DNA of 34,208 nucleotides from Planctomycetota bacterium (lineage in GTDB: Bacteria; Planctomycetota; Phycisphaerae; Sedimentisphaerales; Anaerohalosphaeraceae), in the NCBI GenBank assembly GCA_013349435.1, contig DUZQ01000031.1:1-34208 (forward strand), given 5' to 3'. Of this stretch, positions 24,255 to 32,237 are shown one piece after another. The notes below the pieces were generated by a model, which saw only the letters and a program-made list of their open reading frames with translations, ran no database searches and was not told the DNA's origin. The position numbers and the translations under genes were made by a program. Position 1 is the stretch's first letter. Each line of letters opens with the position of its first letter.

Positions 24255-24285
24255 GGTTCCGTTATGTTTCACATAGGGAAATAAA

Positions 24286-24696
24286 TTGAATAAACGCAGC
24301 TTTCACACGGTCATATTAATAGTATGTGTGTTATTGGTTGTCGGTTTGCGCCTCATCGACCCGGATAAACTGGGTTTTCAGCTTTTCGGGTTTAAGTGGC
24401 CGATGCATTGCTTGCTGAGGCATGCGTTCGGAACCAGATGTGCGCTTTGTGGAATGACTCACTCATTATGTGCGACGGCCCGCGGCGACATCTCACAAGC
24501 GCTTAAGTATCATCTTTTGGGGCCTGCGCTTTTCGGCTTTATTATCTTTGAAATAATCTATAGAATGTGGGCGATTGCGGTCAGCCCGAAGCGGGTCGGC
24601 TGGATAATAAGGAAGTTACACAGCGGGTTGATTGTTCTTATCATTATTGCGATATTTGTGAACTGGATTCTATATCTTGGAGGCAGGTTAATATGA
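24286..24696 (+). CDS. DUF2752 family membrane protein
   Basis: The 136-aa protein has helices at about residues 8-26, 78-100 and 110-130. The loop FGTRCALCGMTHSLCATARGDISQALKYH matches the DUF2752 'CP.CG.TRS......GD...A...HP' signature, here with Leu for Pro in C-x-x-C-G and His in place of Arg. The paired cysteines may bind metal or be redox-active. The start is TTG 24286 with AGGGA 6-9 bp upstream. Its stop overlaps the next ATG (ATGA), so the two are translationally coupled. Function is unknown for the family. Confidence 0.85.
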   Translation: MNKRSFHTVILIVCVLLVVGLRLIDPDKLGFQLFGFKWPMHCLLRHAFGTRCALCGMTHSLCATARGDISQALKYHLLGPALFGFIIFEIIYRMWAIAVSPKRVGWIIRKLHSGLIVLIIIAIFVNWILYLGGRLI

Positions 24697-25685
24697 ATGA
24701 GCAGAACATAGCGAAAGTCAGCGTTATCGACCCTATCGGCAGGGCTATCGACAGGGTTAAGGAGGTGCTGTTTAATCCGTTTGATATCGGCAAGTGGTTT
24801 ATCATCGGGTTCTGCGCATGGTTAGCCCGTTTTGGACAGGGAGGCGGAAGCGGTGGTGGTTTCAATCCTGCTGGTGCGGGTGAAGGTCCTTCTCCGGCCC
24901 AGGTTAAGGCATGGTTTATCGAGCATTTTCCTCTGATACTAAGCATAGGCCTGGGGGTTTTTCTTTTAGCAATAGTATTCGGGATAATTTTTCTGTGGCT
25001 CAGCAGCCGGGGCAGATTTATGTTTCTTCACTGCGTAGCCCAGAACAAGGCCGAGGTAAAGGTGCCCTGGCACAAATTCCGTGACCAGGGAAACAGCCTG
25101 TTCATTTTCCGCTTTGTATTGGGTATAGGCGGTTTTATATGTTTTGCTGTTCCATGTGGAGCACTTGTGCTGCTTGTAATAATGGTCGCCAGAAGTTCCG
25201 TTTATGCAACACCGGCATTATTCGTGGGGATAACGATGTTGGTGCTTATAGCGATTGTCATCGGGATTGTATTTGCACTTATAGGAAAGTTCACAAAGGA
25301 TTTTGTTGTTCCGATTATGTATCTTCGCCGATGTCGGTGTCTGGATGGGTGGGGTGAGTTTCGACACCTTTTGGGAGGTAACAAGGGCAGGTTCACTCTT
25401 TACATACTGTTTTATATGATCATATCAATGGCTATAGGTGCAATAATTGTGGCGTTGGCATGCGCGACGTGTTGCTGTGCGGCGTGTATATTTGCAATTC
25501 CATACATCGGCACGGTGGCACTTCTGCCGATATTTGTCTTCGGCAGGTCGTATTCCTTATATTACCTGGCCCAGTACGGCGGCGAGTATGATGTCTTTAT
25601 TCCCGTTGCGCCAATGTTAGAGCAGGCCCCTTCCGAGCCGGGGGGTGAAGAACCGACCGCAGAGCCGCCGGAAACCGTGGAATAA
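24693..25685 (+). CDS. Multi-pass membrane protein, glycerophosphoryl/YIP1-like (unassigned)
   Basis: The product is about 330 aa. After a short cytoplasmic N-terminus (VIDPIGRAIDRVKEVLFNPFDIGKWFIIGFCAWLARFGQGG) it carries about five or six hydrophobic segments, near residues 25-38, 75-105, 128-150, 160-185, 235-258 and 265-285. A glycine-rich loop (GGGSGGGFN) and a Pro/Glu-rich C-terminal tail (EPGGEEPTAEPPETVE) flank them. The core resembles DUF4013/DUF7544-type membrane proteins, but no catalytic motif is visible. A longer frame from 24567 is rejected because it overlaps the DUF2752 gene. The overlap with that gene points to a shared function, possibly membrane or envelope organisation. 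Confidence 0.75.
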   Translation: MNEQNIAKVSVIDPIGRAIDRVKEVLFNPFDIGKWFIIGFCAWLARFGQGGGSGGGFNPAGAGEGPSPAQVKAWFIEHFPLILSIGLGVFLLAIVFGIIFLWLSSRGRFMFLHCVAQNKAEVKVPWHKFRDQGNSLFIFRFVLGIGGFICFAVPCGALVLLVIMVARSSVYATPALFVGITMLVLIAIVIGIVFALIGKFTKDFVVPIMYLRRCRCLDGWGEFRHLLGGNKGRFTLYILFYMIISMAIGAIIVALACATCCCAACIFAIPYIGTVALLPIFVFGRSYSLYYLAQYGGEYDVFIPVAPMLEQAPSEPGGEEPTAEPPETVE

Positions 25686-25775
25686 GTGTTGATGAAAACG
25701 TCATGACGCTTGCCTGTACTTCGAACATATCAGGTCTCCATCAATTACTTGCCCAGTGCTAAACGTGCTCAAGTT

Positions 25776-25963
25776 GTCATTCTGAATCCCGATATATCGG
25801 GGTGAAGAATCTCAAACGTTCAATTTCTGTCATTCCAAACTCGATTTGGAATCCAGACATTGAAATCCTGGATTCCGGGTCAAGCCCGGAATGACATACC
25901 TGCAGGATTTAGATTCCTCGGTTCGTCCTGTATCTTAAGATACAGGTCTTTGCTCAGAATGAC
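25776..25963. repeat. Nested palindromic repeat, copy 3 (188 bp)
   Basis: The outer arms GTCATTCTGA / TCAGAATGAC and the inner GGATTCCGGGTC...GACCCGGAATGAC-type hairpin are kept. New small palindromes fill the loops: CCCGATATATCGGG near 25788 and CTGTATCTTAAGATACAG near 25928. It is less similar to copies 1 and 2 than they are to each other. It occupies much of the 436-bp gap 25686-26121, where I see no gene. Confidence 0.85.
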
Positions 25964-26121
25964 GATTATACGTTTTTTACAGAGCGTATATTACACTTTC
26001 AAAGACGGTTTTATTTGTGCATCATAATGCAAACCAGAGGAAAATTAAAGCCCAAAGACCAGTCTCGCTCTTGCTATATCAGCTTCTGGCCGATATAACA
26101 GTTGCCTTCGGAGACCGAAAT

Positions 26122-26838
26122 ATGCCTTTATTAAGAAGACACAAATACATCTTGTTAATACTGCTTGTTTACTGGCTGGGGCTTTTTGTGCTGACGCACA
26201 TCCCGATACCGCAATTGGCCCGGAAGTCAGGCATGTCCGATAAAGTGATGCACGGCTTGGCATATCTTGCTCTTGTTTTTTTGTGGTGGTTTTCCATCAG
26301 CCCGTATAAAAAGGTTGACTGGGGAAAGGCCAGGGTCTGGCTGGCGCTGGCGGTGATGGTATGGTACAGTGCGTTTGATGAGTGGCTCCAGGGTCTTATG
26401 GGGCGGTCGGCAGATGTCCACGATTTTTTTGCCAACCTGGCAGGAGTGCTGTTTGGTCTTTGTATTCTGAGCGTGCTGAGCTTCTGGCCCTGCTCGGTTA
26501 TTGTGTCGGCCCTGTTTATATTCGCAGTAACAAACCTGTCAAAAATTGATATGCTTACAGAAATGCCCTGGCTGAATATCGGCTTCCATTTCTTCGGATA
26601 TGCTGGTTTTACACTTATCTGGATTCAATTTATGCATCGATATATCCGGTGGGGGTATTTCAAACGGCTGTTAGCGGCGTTTGGTGTGCCTGCGTTACTT
26701 TTGGGAGTTGTTAAAATATTTTCGCTGCTCATCGGCAAACAGATATGGCTGGCAGATTCGGCGACCGCATTAGCCGCAATTACATCGGCTGTTGTCATAT
26801 CTTATCTGGTATCTCGGCCTGTCTTGGGCAATTATTAA
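26122..26838 (+). CDS. VanZ-like family membrane protein
   Basis: The 238-aa protein has about seven hydrophobic helices. The VanZ signature is clear: SDKVMHGLAYLALVFLWWFS (about 35-54) and SAFDEWLQGLMGRSADVHDFFANLAGVLFG (about 85-115), containing the D-K-x-x-H-x-x-x-Y and D-E-x-x-Q...R...D-x-x-x-N pattern. A further four-helix portion follows, with ITSAVVISYLVSR at the end. ATG 26122 with GGAGA 8 bp ahead is preferred to an upstream ATG at 26017, which would add 35 non-membrane residues. VanZ relatives are linked to envelope or teicoplanin resistance, but the role here is unknown. Confidence 0.88.
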   Translation: MPLLRRHKYILLILLVYWLGLFVLTHIPIPQLARKSGMSDKVMHGLAYLALVFLWWFSISPYKKVDWGKARVWLALAVMVWYSAFDEWLQGLMGRSADVHDFFANLAGVLFGLCILSVLSFWPCSVIVSALFIFAVTNLSKIDMLTEMPWLNIGFHFFGYAGFTLIWIQFMHRYIRWGYFKRLLAAFGVPALLLGVVKIFSLLIGKQIWLADSATALAAITSAVVISYLVSRPVLGNY

Positions 26839-26859
26839 AATGGTGCGATTTATCGTACC

Positions 26860-28458
26860 CTACCTGAATGGAGTGTACAAAGGGTCGCCAATCAGGAGCA
26901 TCTGCCAGGAATTATACGGTTTTGTCCTGTAGTATGCCTCTGCGAGACACTTGCCGTTAATAAGCTGACCAAAGAACCGGTCAGGTTTTGGGAAGGCCGC
27001 CAAATAAGGCTCAGCTACTGCGCCCATCGTTGCGGTTATGCCGTCCTTAAGCATTGCCGGGCACCACTGAGTGCTTTCAGGGTCGCGCAGGTCTATTGCT
27101 TCCCAGCTTGCGATGTGATAACCCACCGCGCCCGAGGCAAAATCAAAGGCGTCAACGTACATCTTCAGGCTGTACCAGCCGCAGTAAAGGGCAGTATCGG
27201 GACACTCGCCCTGGGCGAAAAGGTTCGGGGTCTGCTCGGAGACCACCTTGAACCGCGTCCGCTCGCCTATCACCGAGGCCGCCCTGAGCAGCGACTGGTC
27301 ATATTCGAGATACAGGGGCTTGTTTTTTTTCTGCGAATACCCGGAATCTATATAGGCAACTCCGTTAAGTCCGTTTTGCTCGGCCGAAAGAGCTTTATCA
27401 ACGAGAGCCTTGGCGATATCTTCGCCGGGTCCGTCAAGCCGTGCGACCATCAGTGTTTTTGTACCGCTCCAGAAAATACGGTCTTTAAGCTCGTTGGGCT
27501 GTTGGCGGTATAATTCATAATCATCAAACATCACCATCGACAGCTCGCTGTCAACGGAAGCACCAGTCTCTGTGCCCCTGATGTTGCCGATGTCCGCATC
27601 CAACCGCAAAAGCACACCTTCAATTCCCGCCACCTTCTCGATGGCGTCGTAGAAACCGGCTTTGAGGCGTTTTTGGTATTTCCAATTTTCGTCGGCGGCC
27701 TTTTTAAAAAGCTCCCGGCAACGTTTTATTTCGTTCTTGTCTGCCAGTGTTAATCGGATTGACGCTGCATTTGTATCTTTTGCGGTTTGCTGTGCCCTTG
27801 TTTTACCGTAAAGACTCGAATACAAACTAAACCACCGGCTCAATAGCTGCTGCTTTCGGAATTCGTCGGTAATAACGTCAATCTTTTCCCGGATTTGCTC
27901 GATATATACATCAAATTCTCTAAGGAGCTTTCTGACCCGGGACTGCGTGTCATTAGCGTCGGGGAGCGTACATTCTGAGCCGGTTAAATCTTCAAACTGT
28001 TTTAGAATTTCCTTCAATCTATCTGTTTTTTTACCAGCCATTTCGCTTAATTCGGCGAGACTCGCCTGCTTGCCTTCGAGCATGTTCCTCGGACCTACCC
28101 TGAAAGGTACGCCATAGACGGTCAGCAGGCATTTTATCCGGCCGTGAAATTCGGGCCTCGAAAGCTTATTACGTATGGGTTGGGCGATTAACTTTTCATA
28201 ATCGCTTCTTGTTATATCGTCAGTCAATTGCGGCATTAAGTCGAGCTTCAGGTTGTTTTGTTCGGGAACCCCCCTTTTTGTGCAGTAATGGCCGGCGATT
28301 CGTACCGAAGCGGGATTATTACCGTTTGCAATAACGAGAATCTCGTTCGGTTCGAGAGCTTGTGCCTTCTGTGTCGAGCATATAATCAGGGAGCCGGATA
28401 ATAAAATCATCAGACCGGACCGACAGATACCCAGGCTTTGCTTAAAGGACCTTCTCAT
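26860..28458 (-). CDS. Secreted TIGR03790 family protein
   Basis: The product is about 532 aa. The signal peptide is MRRSFKQSLGICRSGLMILL ... KAQA, and the mature part starts LEPNEILVIANGNNPASVRIAGHYCTKRGVP, the N-terminal block of the TIGR03790 family. Conserved later segments are LLTVYGVPFRVG, LMVARLDGP, VAYIDSGY, CGWYSL and WQMLLIGDPLYTPF. A charged helical insertion (about 145-260) is typical of longer members. Longer starts (28497, 28527, 28614) exist. The longest overlaps the divergent 28539 gene, and 28458 gives the best signal peptide. Family function is unknown. It converges on the VanZ-like gene with 21 bp between stops. Confidence 0.85.
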   Translation of the reverse strand: MRRSFKQSLGICRSGLMILLSGSLIICSTQKAQALEPNEILVIANGNNPASVRIAGHYCTKRGVPEQNNLKLDLMPQLTDDITRSDYEKLIAQPIRNKLSRPEFHGRIKCLLTVYGVPFRVGPRNMLEGKQASLAELSEMAGKKTDRLKEILKQFEDLTGSECTLPDANDTQSRVRKLLREFDVYIEQIREKIDVITDEFRKQQLLSRWFSLYSSLYGKTRAQQTAKDTNAASIRLTLADKNEIKRCRELFKKAADENWKYQKRLKAGFYDAIEKVAGIEGVLLRLDADIGNIRGTETGASVDSELSMVMFDDYELYRQQPNELKDRIFWSGTKTLMVARLDGPGEDIAKALVDKALSAEQNGLNGVAYIDSGYSQKKNKPLYLEYDQSLLRAASVIGERTRFKVVSEQTPNLFAQGECPDTALYCGWYSLKMYVDAFDFASGAVGYHIASWEAIDLRDPESTQWCPAMLKDGITATMGAVAEPYLAAFPKPDRFFGQLINGKCLAEAYYRTKPYNSWQMLLIGDPLYTPFR

Positions 28459-28538
28459 AAGCTTTAGGTTTATCAGCGTATTTACAATTTTTTGCATCGG
28501 CTCGTGCCTGAAACGCAGTTTATTCATACCGCTGTGAA

Positions 28539-29792
28539 ATGTCAACAAATGCAACCGTGTCGGATTCCGCTGGACAGGCCGGGCTTTTTGCGTTAAATTG
28601 CCTGACAAATACAAAGTCAGTGTCCTTTCAGGAATTACAAGTGGTTGCCGGTGGTATCATATATCCTGAAAATTCTTTGAGCCTTGCATTTGAACTGTGG
28701 CCGGTGCTTGTGATATCTTTCATATCTGCACTGGGTGCAACGTGCCTTTGCGGAAAAATCGCCCTGCGTTTCGGCATAGTTGATAAGCCCGACAAGGAGG
28801 TGAAGACTCATTTAGAGCCGGTTGCGTATCTTGGTGGTGTAGGAATATTCGCCGGCTGCTCGATTGGCATTATTGCAGGAATTTTATATCTGCAGGGGCT
28901 TTTTGATTTCGACACCTGCGCAAAATGGCTGCTCGGCGTACTTTCTGCTGGTGCAATAATGTGTTTTGTTGGGGTTTTGGATGATATAGTCGAGATAAAG
29001 CCGTGGCATAAGGTTTTGGGCCAGAGTGTCGGGGCGGTAGTCTTGGTTGCGGTTGGTATAAGGCCCGCATTAAACGGTATGACCTCGGTGCCGGACTATC
29101 AGACATCACAGGCCGTTGAGACCATTATTAGTTTCATCGCAGCGATGGTGTTTGTTCTCGGGGCAACCAATTCGCTGAATCTGCTTGACGGCATTGACGG
29201 CCTGTGCGCAAGCGTTACTGCGGTTACAGTCTTGGGTATGTTAGGTCTGGGTATGTTAGCTGAATCGCAGAGCGTTTCAGACTTCGCCGACCCCGTTAGA
29301 ATCATAATTGCGCTGTCGGTATTTGGCGGCGTTTGCGGGTTTTTGCCCTTTAACAAGCATCCGGCCAAGATATTCATGGGCGATGCGGGCAGTTTGTTCC
29401 TCGGCTTTATGATGGCCTGTTTGATGATGCTCTTTGCAGCAGCGGGTCCTAAGTGGTGTTTATGCTCGATAATGATATTCGGTCTGCCGATTCTCGATAC
29501 GGCGGTTGCTTTTGCGAGAAGGTGGCTTAACAAACGGCCCCTGTTCGTTCCCGACAGGGGTCACATCTACGACCAGATGATGGACCGCGGGATGTCGCTG
29601 AACAGAACCGTTGCTATCTGCTGTGTTCTGTCGGGTGTATGTGTGCTGATTGGATTGCTTATAAGCAGGTTGACATTGCTCCAGGCGTTATTAGTGTGCA
29701 TTGCTGTTTTTGTTTTTTCAGGCATGTTGGTTTGGAGGTTGGGTTTTTTGAAAATGGAGGGCCTGCGAGGGGCAATCCACAAAAGAGAATAA
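28539..29792 (+). CDS. WecA/MraY-type polyprenyl-phosphate GlcNAc/MurNAc-1-phosphate transferase
   Basis: The 417-aa inner-membrane PNPT family protein has about ten helices. Motifs: KTHLEPVAYLGGVGIF (about 89-104), GVLDDIVEIKPWHK (DD at 148-149, Mg2+ site), ATNSLNLLDGIDGL (NxxN and DGID, 209-222), IFMGDAGSLFLGF (D282) and PDRGHIYDQMMDRG (338-351) in the place of the WecA HxxH-type loop. It transfers a sugar-1-phosphate to undecaprenyl phosphate, starting O-antigen or exopolysaccharide synthesis. The first 50 residues are poorly hydrophobic and the true start could be later (TTG near residue 47). It is divergent from the TIGR03790 gene. Confidence 0.92.
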   Translation: MSTNATVSDSAGQAGLFALNCLTNTKSVSFQELQVVAGGIIYPENSLSLAFELWPVLVISFISALGATCLCGKIALRFGIVDKPDKEVKTHLEPVAYLGGVGIFAGCSIGIIAGILYLQGLFDFDTCAKWLLGVLSAGAIMCFVGVLDDIVEIKPWHKVLGQSVGAVVLVAVGIRPALNGMTSVPDYQTSQAVETIISFIAAMVFVLGATNSLNLLDGIDGLCASVTAVTVLGMLGLGMLAESQSVSDFADPVRIIIALSVFGGVCGFLPFNKHPAKIFMGDAGSLFLGFMMACLMMLFAAAGPKWCLCSIMIFGLPILDTAVAFARRWLNKRPLFVPDRGHIYDQMMDRGMSLNRTVAICCVLSGVCVLIGLLISRLTLLQALLVCIAVFVFSGMLVWRLGFLKMEGLRGAIHKRE

Positions 29793-29864
29793 TTTTAATC
29801 AGTCAAGATATATTTTTATTAAATGGGTTGAGATAAAGGCCGGATACAGTCTTTACACTTTTAA

Positions 29865-30491
29865 AACTGCTATATTTACACGCCTTTTTGCAAAATTAAT
29901 AAAGACGAACTCTGGGCCAGGGAATTTTTGATAAGAGCCGATATAGCTCTTGGTAACGAGCCTAATATTACGGTAGAGATTGACGAGCTAATTGCGGACT
30001 TTGGAGGTGATGAGGGTTTGCCCGACGTAATTTTGGGAATAGGTGGTGCGTACTACAGGCAGGGTCGTTATCGGGAAAAGGCCGGCGATATCGACGGAAG
30101 GAATGCATATTACCGGGATGCGATAAGCGTATATGAACGGCTGACAGCCGAGTTCGGCGATTCTGAGGATGCTGCAAGTGCTTACTACTTCTCAGCTCTT
30201 TGTTACGAGTTAATTGGCGGATATGAGATTGCGATACAATATTATCAAAAGGTTGTTGATGATTGGCCCGATGATATACGTTCACCGCGTTTGCTATACC
30301 GCATCACCAAACTTTATGCAAAACTGGAAGGGTCCGGACAGATTTCAACGATGGATGCTTCCATAGAAATTCGTCAGGCCTGCAAGAAGCTTCTTGAGGA
30401 TTATCCGGCCTCCAGATATGTTGATGAGATGCGCAAGACCCTGGAACACTGGAATCTTATATACGCCTGGCTTCTTTCGCAGCAAAAGTAA
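29865..30491 (+). pseudogene. TPR protein fragment A, 5'-truncated
   Basis: The frame is open from 29865, but the first usable start is TTG 29928. Residues upstream of it (KINKDELWAREF) read smoothly into LIRADIALGNEPNITVEID, so coding similarity seems to begin before any start codon. The product shows tetratricopeptide-type helix pairs: AYYRQGRYREKAGD ..., YRDAISVYERL, YYFSALCYELIGGYEIAIQYYQKVVDDWPDD, and PRLLYRITKLYAKL. It has no signal peptide, unlike typical full-length relatives. Best read as the C-terminal remainder of a larger exported TPR protein. A short intact gene from 29928 remains possible. It is paralogous to the fragment at 32238. Confidence 0.6.
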
Positions 30492-30554
30492 AGCGGGTGT
30501 TGAGCAAAGTTATGATTTGAAAAAGTTACGATACAAAGAAGGGAGTGTGGTTAA

Positions 30555-31421
30555 ATGAAATATAAAATTAACGTATTGATGACAGTATGTTTGCCCTTGC
30601 TTGTTTATTTTGGCTCGAACTTAAACGCGAACGCGGCAAACGAGCCGAACGAAGAGGAGATTCTATTGGCTCAAGAGAAAATGCAGCAACTGCGCGAAGT
30701 ATATAAGGAAGTACAACAGGCCGAAGTGGAATTGCAACGGCTAACAGAGGAAGCGGAACGTGAGGAACCACTGCTACGACCCACCGTTGAGGCTCTAAAG
30801 AAAATGAAAGCTTTTCTTCAAGAAGCAGGGAATCCCCAACGATTTCAACAATACCTTAATAACAGTAAAGACCGCAAGGCAGCTTATCGGCTATATGAGC
30901 ACTGTAAAGTTGTTTTCAGCCAAAACAAGTCTTTCGAACTGTTAAGCGACCCTAATCAGGAAAAACTTCTAAAAAAACCGATAATCCATATATATCGGAG
31001 GGTGCTGCCTAAAGACCCAGTTACAGGATTTGACCCCGCTGACCCCAATGACGAAAGATTGTGGCAAAACATCAGGCGAATATATTTCAAGCAAGCGCCG
31101 GAGGAATACCTGCAGCAAAAGCGAGAGTATTATATAAAGGAAAAGGGTGTTCCGGAATGGCTGCCTGATTATGCCGGTAATATGGCATTTGCCGATGGCA
31201 TGATCAATATGTACGAGACCGGAATACTTTTGCTTACTCCCCAGGATGTACGGGAGGCTGAAAAACAGGTGAAGGAAGTCTATCGCAAAATTGGCAAAAT
31301 TTATCATAGGTGGAGAAAGATGCGACATCTTTTGGCTGGCGAAAACAATCCCGATAACGAGTTAATTATACGTGCGGTGCAGGAGCACATGCAAATTTGG
31401 CCTACGGTTCATAGAAAGTAA
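30555..31421 (+). CDS. Exported helical protein of unknown function
   Basis: The 288-aa protein has a clear Sec signal (MKYKINVLMTVCLPLLVYFGSNLNANA) cut near ANA/ANEPNEEE. A coiled-coil-prone segment follows (about 36-72: LLAQEKMQQLREVYKEVQQAEVELQRLTEEAEREE). The remainder is mixed helical with many Lys, Glu and Gln residues. GFDPADPNDERLW and VPEWLPDYAGNMAFADGM are the least polar segments. A GAAGGGAG ribosome site lies about 10 bp before the ATG. No family recognised. The NEPNEE mature N-terminus is shared by other exported planctomycete proteins. Confidence 0.8.
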   Translation: MKYKINVLMTVCLPLLVYFGSNLNANAANEPNEEEILLAQEKMQQLREVYKEVQQAEVELQRLTEEAEREEPLLRPTVEALKKMKAFLQEAGNPQRFQQYLNNSKDRKAAYRLYEHCKVVFSQNKSFELLSDPNQEKLLKKPIIHIYRRVLPKDPVTGFDPADPNDERLWQNIRRIYFKQAPEEYLQQKREYYIKEKGVPEWLPDYAGNMAFADGMINMYETGILLLTPQDVREAEKQVKEVYRKIGKIYHRWRKMRHLLAGENNPDNELIIRAVQEHMQIWPTVHRK

Positions 31422-31443
31422 CACAAACAAAGGAAGGTTGTCA

Positions 31444-31485
31444 ATGGATCTGAAGTTTTTCATTTATTTTGCCCTTAACGCATAA
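31444..31485 (+). CDS. 13-codon mini-ORF with strong ribosome site
   Basis: AAAGGAAGG then ATG encodes MDLKFFIYFALNA followed by TAA. The stop overlaps the AAGGAGG ribosome site of the next frame (31500). It could be a leader peptide that couples translation, or the decayed start of an exported protein. Too short to prove as a gene. Confidence 0.25.
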   Translation: MDLKFFIYFALNA

Positions 31486-31499
31486 GGAGGCAGACAGTT

Positions 31500-31652
31500 A
31501 TGGAACCGAAAAAAGGAAAAGACAAAGAAGCAAATGGGGGATTTTCTGTAAGCGGTGAGAGCGGTGCAAACAATGGCGCAGATAGTGAAAGTAAACAGTC
31601 CCGCAGGCAATCACGAATTGTTTTTGCTGGACATTGTCGGGTTGAGCAATGA
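31500..31652 (+). CDS. 50-codon polar ORF with strong ribosome site
   Basis: ATG 31500 follows AAGGAGG by about 9 bp, one of the strongest ribosome sites here. The product is Gly/Ser/Lys-rich (MEPKKGKDKEANGGFSVSGE ... RVEQ) with no fold signature. It overlaps the 31555-31749 frame out of phase, so probably only one of the two is a real protein, or they are two parts of one frame-shifted gene. Confidence 0.35.
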   Translation: MEPKKGKDKEANGGFSVSGESGANNGADSESKQSRRQSRIVFAGHCRVEQ

Positions 31653-31749
31653 AGCCTATGCTTTCTACAAAAACAATCAATCTCTGCTATCGCCCGATTT
31701 TGATTTCGATAAAAAGATGAAGAGCAAAATAGTCAAGGTGGTACTATAG
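31555..31749 (+). CDS. Small soluble protein, 59-64 aa, overlapping frame
   Basis: The frame starts at GTG 31555 or ATG 31573 (MAQIVKVNSPAGNHELFLLD ... KMKSKIVKVVL). Its residue pattern (alternating hydrophobic and charged, LFLLDIVGLSNEAYAFYKNN) looks more protein-like than the overlapping frame at 31500, but its own ribosome site is poor. A frameshift near 31550 would join the strong initiation site of 31500 to this body. No family recognised. Confidence 0.4.
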   Translation: MRAVQTMAQIVKVNSPAGNHELFLLDIVGLSNEAYAFYKNNQSLLSPDFDFDKKMKSKIVKVVL

Positions 31750-31790
31750 GTTTATCTTTACCTAAATTTAAAGAAAGAATAGAATGATAC

Positions 31791-31806
31791 ATATGGTTAG
31801 CCATAT
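31791..31806. promoter_or_regulatory. Short palindrome upstream of the 31853 gene
   Basis: ATATGG-TTAG-CCATAT is a perfect 6-bp inverted repeat 47 bp before the start at 31853. It may be an operator or a small hairpin. Supported only by symmetry and position. Confidence 0.25.
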
Positions 31807-31852
31807 CGACATAGGTTATAAAATTTTTTGAAATAATTTAAGGGTATTTATT

Positions 31853-32128
31853 ATGGCAAAATGGGCTAAGATAATCTTGGTTGTGTCATTAGTGCTTAAT
31901 GTTGTCCTAATTATGGGCTATGGGTATTATACGAGTTATGCGAGAGCCAAAATTTTTAAATGCACCGCAATGTCCGTTGAGTTTGAAGAGATGGTATTGA
32001 AACGTGTCCTTTCAACCCTCGAATCTGATGATCCTGCAAAAATAACGGCGTTGAAAGAACGATTACCTAAGGACATCGAAAAGGCTAAAAAGCTTAGCAT
32101 TAATTTGCAGCAAGCAGCAGAATGGTGA
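31853..32128 (+). CDS. Small membrane-anchored protein, 91 aa
   Basis: One N-terminal helix (IILVVSLVLNVVLIMGYGYY, about 7-26) is followed by a charged, helical external or periplasmic part of about 65 residues (VEFEEMVLKRVLSTLESDD ... RLPKDIEKAKKLS). It looks like a signal-anchor protein with a short coiled domain. AAGGG lies about 10 bp upstream of the ATG. No known family. Its neighbours are other small orphan proteins. Confidence 0.6.
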   Translation: MAKWAKIILVVSLVLNVVLIMGYGYYTSYARAKIFKCTAMSVEFEEMVLKRVLSTLESDDPAKITALKERLPKDIEKAKKLSINLQQAAEW

Positions 32129-32237
32129 ATTTTTACTGCCGCAGATGTCTGACGCCAATTAAAAATTCTCTTACAACGATAATTCTTTTCCCCCTTCTGT
32201 TAAGTAGCGCCAAGAAAGTTTCACACATTTTTGTTTA

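Noticed and set aside
26017-26121. Longer N-terminus for the VanZ-like protein
   Set aside because: The extra 35 residues are polar and unlike VanZ proteins, and the ATG at 26122 has a better ribosome site.
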